The notes under the pieces were generated by a model. The model had not been told where the DNA came from and searched no databases. It saw only the letters and a program-made list of their open reading frames with translations. This document shows positions 60,869-64,000 of a DNA stretch of 64,000 nt, one piece after another (within the stretch, counting starts at the first letter, position 1; every line of letters starts with the position of its first letter). Position numbers and translations under genes: made by a program. The DNA is from NCEH01 sp040049195 (GTDB lineage Bacteria > Pseudomonadota > Alphaproteobacteria > Rhizobiales > Xanthobacteraceae), in NCBI RefSeq assembly GCF_040049195.1, contig NZ_JBDZDL010000003.1; one strand, written 5' to 3'.

Positions 60869-61842
60869 TGGCGTCCCCGGTTCCCAACCCCGCTCCGCTG
60901 CCCGCCCGGGACACCGGCATGTCCCGCCTCGCCATGGGCGCCGTCGCGGTGGGCGCCTTGGTGTTCGCGGTGCTGCCGCTGCTTCTGCCCACCTATCAGG
61001 TCAGCATCCTCACCGAGGTGCTGATCTTCGCGGTGCTGGCCATGGCGGTGGATATTCTGGCCGGCTACACCGGCCGCACGCCGCTGTGCCACGGCGCCAT
61101 CTTCGGCGTCTCCACTTATGTGGTGGTCTATTGGACCGCCCATATGGGCGGCTCGCCTTATGTGGGCGCAGGGGTCGGCATCCTCGCGGCGACCGGTGTC
61201 GCGGCGATCTTCGCGCTGCTGGCGATCCGCACGTCCGGGGTCTATTTCCTGTTGCTCACCCTCGCGCTCGGCATGATCGTGTGGGGCGTGTGCCTGCGCT
61301 GGACCAGCGTCACCGGCGGGGAAAACGGCCTGCGCGGCGCGGTGCGGCCCTCAGCCCTCGCCGATGGATTCTCCTTCTATTATGCCGTGTTCGTGGCGGT
61401 GGCCGTGGTCGCCTTCCTCATGTGGCGGTTCGTGCGCTCGCCGTTCGGGCTGACGCTGCGGGGCATCCGCGACAGCGAGAGCCGCATGCGTTCGCTCGGC
61501 TACAATGTGCCGGCGCACCTGTTTCTCGCCTTCACCGTCTCCGGCTTCTTCGCGGGCATCGCCGGCGCGCTCTACGCCATGTTCAACGATTTCGTCAGCC
61601 CCTCCACGGTGGGCCTCTCCCAATCGGTGGAGGGCCTGCTGATGGCCATCACCGGCGGGGTCGGCACGCTGTTCGGCGCGTTCATCGGGTCGTTCGCGAT
61701 CATCGGGCTGGAGAACCTCGTCAGCCTCTACACCGAGCGCTGGCAGAGCGTGCTCGGGGCGATGTTCGTCCTCATCATGATCTTCGCCCCCGAAGGCATT
61801 CTCGGGCGCATTCGCAGGTTCGTGGCGCAACGCCGCCGCTGA
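60868..61842 (+). CDS. HAAT system 4 permease (LivM type)
   Basis: A 324-residue LivM. A polar N-terminus precedes the first helix. AMAVDILAGYTGRTPLCHGA is the family segment (R-T-P where others have Q-I-S), the coupling loop is IRDSESRMRSLGYNVPAHLF, and it ends IFAPEGILGRIRRFVAQRRR. ATG 60868 overlaps the livH stop; a GTG one codon upstream is possible. Unfused, unlike systems 2 and 3. Confidence 0.9.
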   Translation: MASPVPNPAPLPARDTGMSRLAMGAVAVGALVFAVLPLLLPTYQVSILTEVLIFAVLAMAVDILAGYTGRTPLCHGAIFGVSTYVVVYWTAHMGGSPYVGAGVGILAATGVAAIFALLAIRTSGVYFLLLTLALGMIVWGVCLRWTSVTGGENGLRGAVRPSALADGFSFYYAVFVAVAVVAFLMWRFVRSPFGLTLRGIRDSESRMRSLGYNVPAHLFLAFTVSGFFAGIAGALYAMFNDFVSPSTVGLSQSVEGLLMAITGGVGTLFGAFIGSFAIIGLENLVSLYTERWQSVLGAMFVLIMIFAPEGILGRIRRFVAQRRR

Positions 61843-61879
61843 AGACGACAACAAACAATTCCAGACAGGAGCGGGACAG

Positions 61880-63136
61880 ATGGATCGCAGGACGTTTCTG
61901 AAATCAAGCGCCGCGCTGGCCGCCGTCGGCACCGTGGCGATGCCCTATGTGGCGCGCGCGCAGGCCAGCGGGCCGATCAAGATCGGCGTCATGGCGCCGC
62001 TCACCGGGGTGGTCGCGGCCGGCGGCCGCGAGATGGTGGACGGCTTCAACATGTATTGGGAAGAGCGCGGCTTCCAGTCCGGCGGCCGCAAGGTGGAGAT
62101 CGTCGTGGAAGACGACGCCTCCAACCCCGATACCGCGCTCCAGAAGGCCCGCCGCCTGGTCGAACAGGCCAATGTGGACATGCTGTTCGGCAATCTGCTG
62201 GCCAACACCGGCCTTGCGGTGGCCAATTATGTGAAGGGCAACGGCACGCCCTATTTCATCCCGATCATCGCCGCCGACGACCTCACCCAGCGCAACCGCA
62301 TCAAGAACGTGATCCGGGTCGCCGGCTATACCGCGAGCCAGTTCCCCCGTCCGCTCGCCGATTGGTGCCTCAAGCAGGGCTATCGCAAGGTCGCCACCAT
62401 CAGCCAGGACTATACGTTCGGCCACGAGCAGTGCGGCGGCTTCTGCCAGACCTTCACCGAGGGCGGCGGCAAGGTGCTGGGCCAGTTCTGGCATCCGCTC
62501 AACACCTCGGACTTCAGCCCCTATCTCGGCCAATTGGCCAATCTCGGCGCCGACGTGATCTTCTGCATGGAGACCGGGGCCGACGCCGCGCGCCTGATGC
62601 AGCAATATGCCAGCTTCGGCCTGAAGGGGCAGATCCCGCTGGTGGGCGCCATGAACGTCACCGACCAGTCGGTGATCCGCACCATGGGCGACGAGGTCGA
62701 GGGCGTGGTCGTCGCCGCGCATTTCGCCGAAGGCTCGGACAATCCGCGCACCAAGGAATTCGTGGCGGCATACGGCAAGAAATTCTCCAAGCTGCCCTCG
62801 CTCTACGGCTTCTCCATGTATTCCGGCGCCATGTGGATCGACGAAGCGCTGAAGCCGCTCAACGGCGCCACGGCGGACCGCGAGGCATTCCTCGCCTCGG
62901 TGATGAAGACCGACCTGGTCAACTCGCCGCTCGGCACGACGGTGAAGCTCGATGCGTTCGGCAATCCGATCTACGACGTCGCCATCCGCAAGGTGGTCAA
63001 GAATGCGGACGGCAAATATTGGAACGTGCCGATTGCTTCTTATCCGCAGGTGTCGCAATTCTGGAAATACGATCCCGAAACCTACATGAAGCAGCCGCCC
63101 TATTCGCGCGAGTTCCAGGGCATCAAGAAGAGCTGA
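61880..63136 (+). CDS. HAAT system 4 substrate-binding protein with Tat signal
   Basis: A 418-residue LivK-type protein. The signal begins MDRRTFLKSSAALAAVGTVA, a good twin-arginine motif, and ends ARAQA, so it may be exported folded. The binding domain opens IKIGVMAPLTGVVAAGGREM and includes FIPIIAADDLTQRNRIKNVI, TISQDYTFGHEQCGGFCQTF (two nearby cysteines) and FCMETGADAARLMQQYASFG. AGGAG precedes ATG 61880. Followed by a strong intergenic hairpin. Ligand unknown. Confidence 0.9.
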   Translation: MDRRTFLKSSAALAAVGTVAMPYVARAQASGPIKIGVMAPLTGVVAAGGREMVDGFNMYWEERGFQSGGRKVEIVVEDDASNPDTALQKARRLVEQANVDMLFGNLLANTGLAVANYVKGNGTPYFIPIIAADDLTQRNRIKNVIRVAGYTASQFPRPLADWCLKQGYRKVATISQDYTFGHEQCGGFCQTFTEGGGKVLGQFWHPLNTSDFSPYLGQLANLGADVIFCMETGADAARLMQQYASFGLKGQIPLVGAMNVTDQSVIRTMGDEVEGVVVAAHFAEGSDNPRTKEFVAAYGKKFSKLPSLYGFSMYSGAMWIDEALKPLNGATADREAFLASVMKTDLVNSPLGTTVKLDAFGNPIYDVAIRKVVKNADGKYWNVPIASYPQVSQFWKYDPETYMKQPPYSREFQGIKKS

Positions 63137-63187
63137 GACGCCGCAGCGGAGCCGCCTTCCCCCCCTTTGGAGGCTCCGCGTCGGCTG

Positions 63188-63228
63188 GCGAGAGGGGTGG
63201 GCTCAGCCCTGACGCCGACCCCTCTCGC
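63188..63228 (+). other. Strong hairpin after SBP 4
   Basis: GCGAGAGGGGT (63188-63198) pairs with ACCCCTCTCGC (63218-63228): an 11-bp stem enclosing a smaller GGGC-TCA-GCCC stem. It sits 51 bp after the binding-protein stop and 50 bp before livG. No T run. Confidence 0.6.
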
Positions 63229-63278
63229 TTCCCCCTTCGCCGGCAGGCTGGCCGGCTAGAACCGAGGCGCCCCGCGTC

Positions 63279-64000
63279 GTGACCGATTTTCTGCAACTCG
63301 ATTCCGTCACGGTCCAGTTCGGCGCGCTGCGTGCCGTGGATGGCGTGTCGATCCGTGTCCGCGAAGGCGAGCGGCGGGCCATCATCGGGCCCAATGGCGC
63401 CGGCAAGACCACGCTGTTCAACGCCATCACCGGCGTCGTCGGTGCGACCTCCGGCCAGGTGATCTTCGCCGGCAAGGACGTGACGCGCGCCCCGGTGCAC
63501 GAGCGCGCCCGGCGCGGCATGAGCCGCACCTTTCAGATCACCAATCTGTTTCCTAATCTCACGGTGGCGGAAAACATGCGCCTTGCCGTGCGGGGCCTCT
63601 CGCCGCGCAAGTTTTCCTTCTTCGGCCAGGATGTGCTGGATGCGGAGGAAACCCGCCGGGCCGGCGCGGCGCTGGAGATTTCCCGCCTGCACACGCGGCG
63701 CGACGCGACGGTGAAGGAACTCTCCTATGGCGAACAGCGCCAGCTGGAGATGGCCATGGCGCTCGTGGCCCAGCCCAAGCTGCTGCTGCTGGACGAGCCC
63801 GCCGCCGGCCTCTCCCCGGCCGAGCGCGTCATCGTTTCCGACATCATCCGCGCCCTGCCGCGCGAGCTGACCCTGGTGCTGATCGAGCACGACATGGACC
63901 TGATCCTCTCGCTGGTGGACTACGTGACCTGCCTCAACAACGGCAAGCTGCTGGTGGAGGCGCCGCCCTCGGAGATCCGCGGCAATAGCGACGTCCAGGA
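63279..64000 (+). CDS. HAAT system 4 ATP-binding protein (LivG type), 3' end cut by window edge
   Basis: First ~240 residues of a LivG ATPase starting at GTG 63279 (VTDFLQLDSVTVQFGALRAV). Walker A GPNGAGKTTLFNAI lies around residue 38, then SRTFQITNLFPNLTVAENMR, a signature LSYGEQRQLEMAMALVAQPK and Walker B LLLLDEPAAGLSPAE. The C-terminus and a LivF partner should follow beyond 64000. Confidence 0.9.
   Translation, partial: MTDFLQLDSVTVQFGALRAVDGVSIRVREGERRAIIGPNGAGKTTLFNAITGVVGATSGQVIFAGKDVTRAPVHERARRGMSRTFQITNLFPNLTVAENMRLAVRGLSPRKFSFFGQDVLDAEETRRAGAALEISRLHTRRDATVKELSYGEQRQLEMAMALVAQPKLLLLDEPAAGLSPAERVIVSDIIRALPRELTLVLIEHDMDLILSLVDYVTCLNNGKLLVEAPPSEIRGNSDVQ

Overview
The window is high-GC chromosomal DNA from an alphaproteobacterium. 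The gene families, the codon bias and the density of branched-chain-type (HAAT) ABC transporters fit Hyphomicrobiales, perhaps Xanthobacteraceae; that is an inference, since no rRNA or other taxonomic marker is present. No transposase, phage, tRNA, rRNA or CRISPR array was seen. Two parS (ParB-binding) sites suggest the segment lies near the replication origin.

Layout. 1-3 kb: leucine catabolism genes (liuC fragment, liuB) with a TetR regulator and two matching operator candidates. 3.2-4.9 kb: a damaged chimera of an IclR DNA-binding domain and an acyl-CoA synthetase. 5-13.8 kb: HAAT system 1 with two acyl-CoA ligase-type genes. 13.9-24.4 kb: a D-amino-acid / 5-oxoproline locus holding a DSD1-type PLP enzyme, a polar amino acid ABC transporter, a GntR regulator, DUF1445, RidA, DUF4392 and PxpABC, tied together by three near-identical operators. 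24.5-36 kb: mostly housekeeping or unrelated genes (YceI, IspG, Zur-like, BdhA, patatin, RluA, EamA, LysR, an ABC-2 exporter, an Ada zinc domain). 36-45 kb: GntR, HAAT system 2 and a four-carbon sugar acid pathway (L-gulonate-dehydrogenase-like enzyme, OtnK, OtnC, an Asp/Glu-racemase-like protein). 45.4-55 kb: LysR, HAAT system 3, a cyclase-type hydrolase, an amidase and an exported FAH-fold enzyme. 55-64 kb: VOC protein, GntR, HpcH/HpaI aldolase, two polysaccharide-deacetylase/allantoinase-like genes around a second FAH enzyme, and HAAT system 4, which runs off the right edge.

How the genes work together. The window is a series of self-contained scavenging modules, each pairing a regulator with an importer and its catabolic enzymes. 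The best-supported new proposal is a D-glutamate/5-oxoproline route. The two domains fused in mammalian D-glutamate cyclase are separate genes here, and they sit directly upstream of 5-oxoprolinase. Other structure worth attention: a repeated ~100-bp element carrying parS at 30.1 and 45.2 kb in opposite orientations; a family of GC-rich palindromic repeats between transporter genes; and a strong hairpin immediately after every solute-binding-protein gene.
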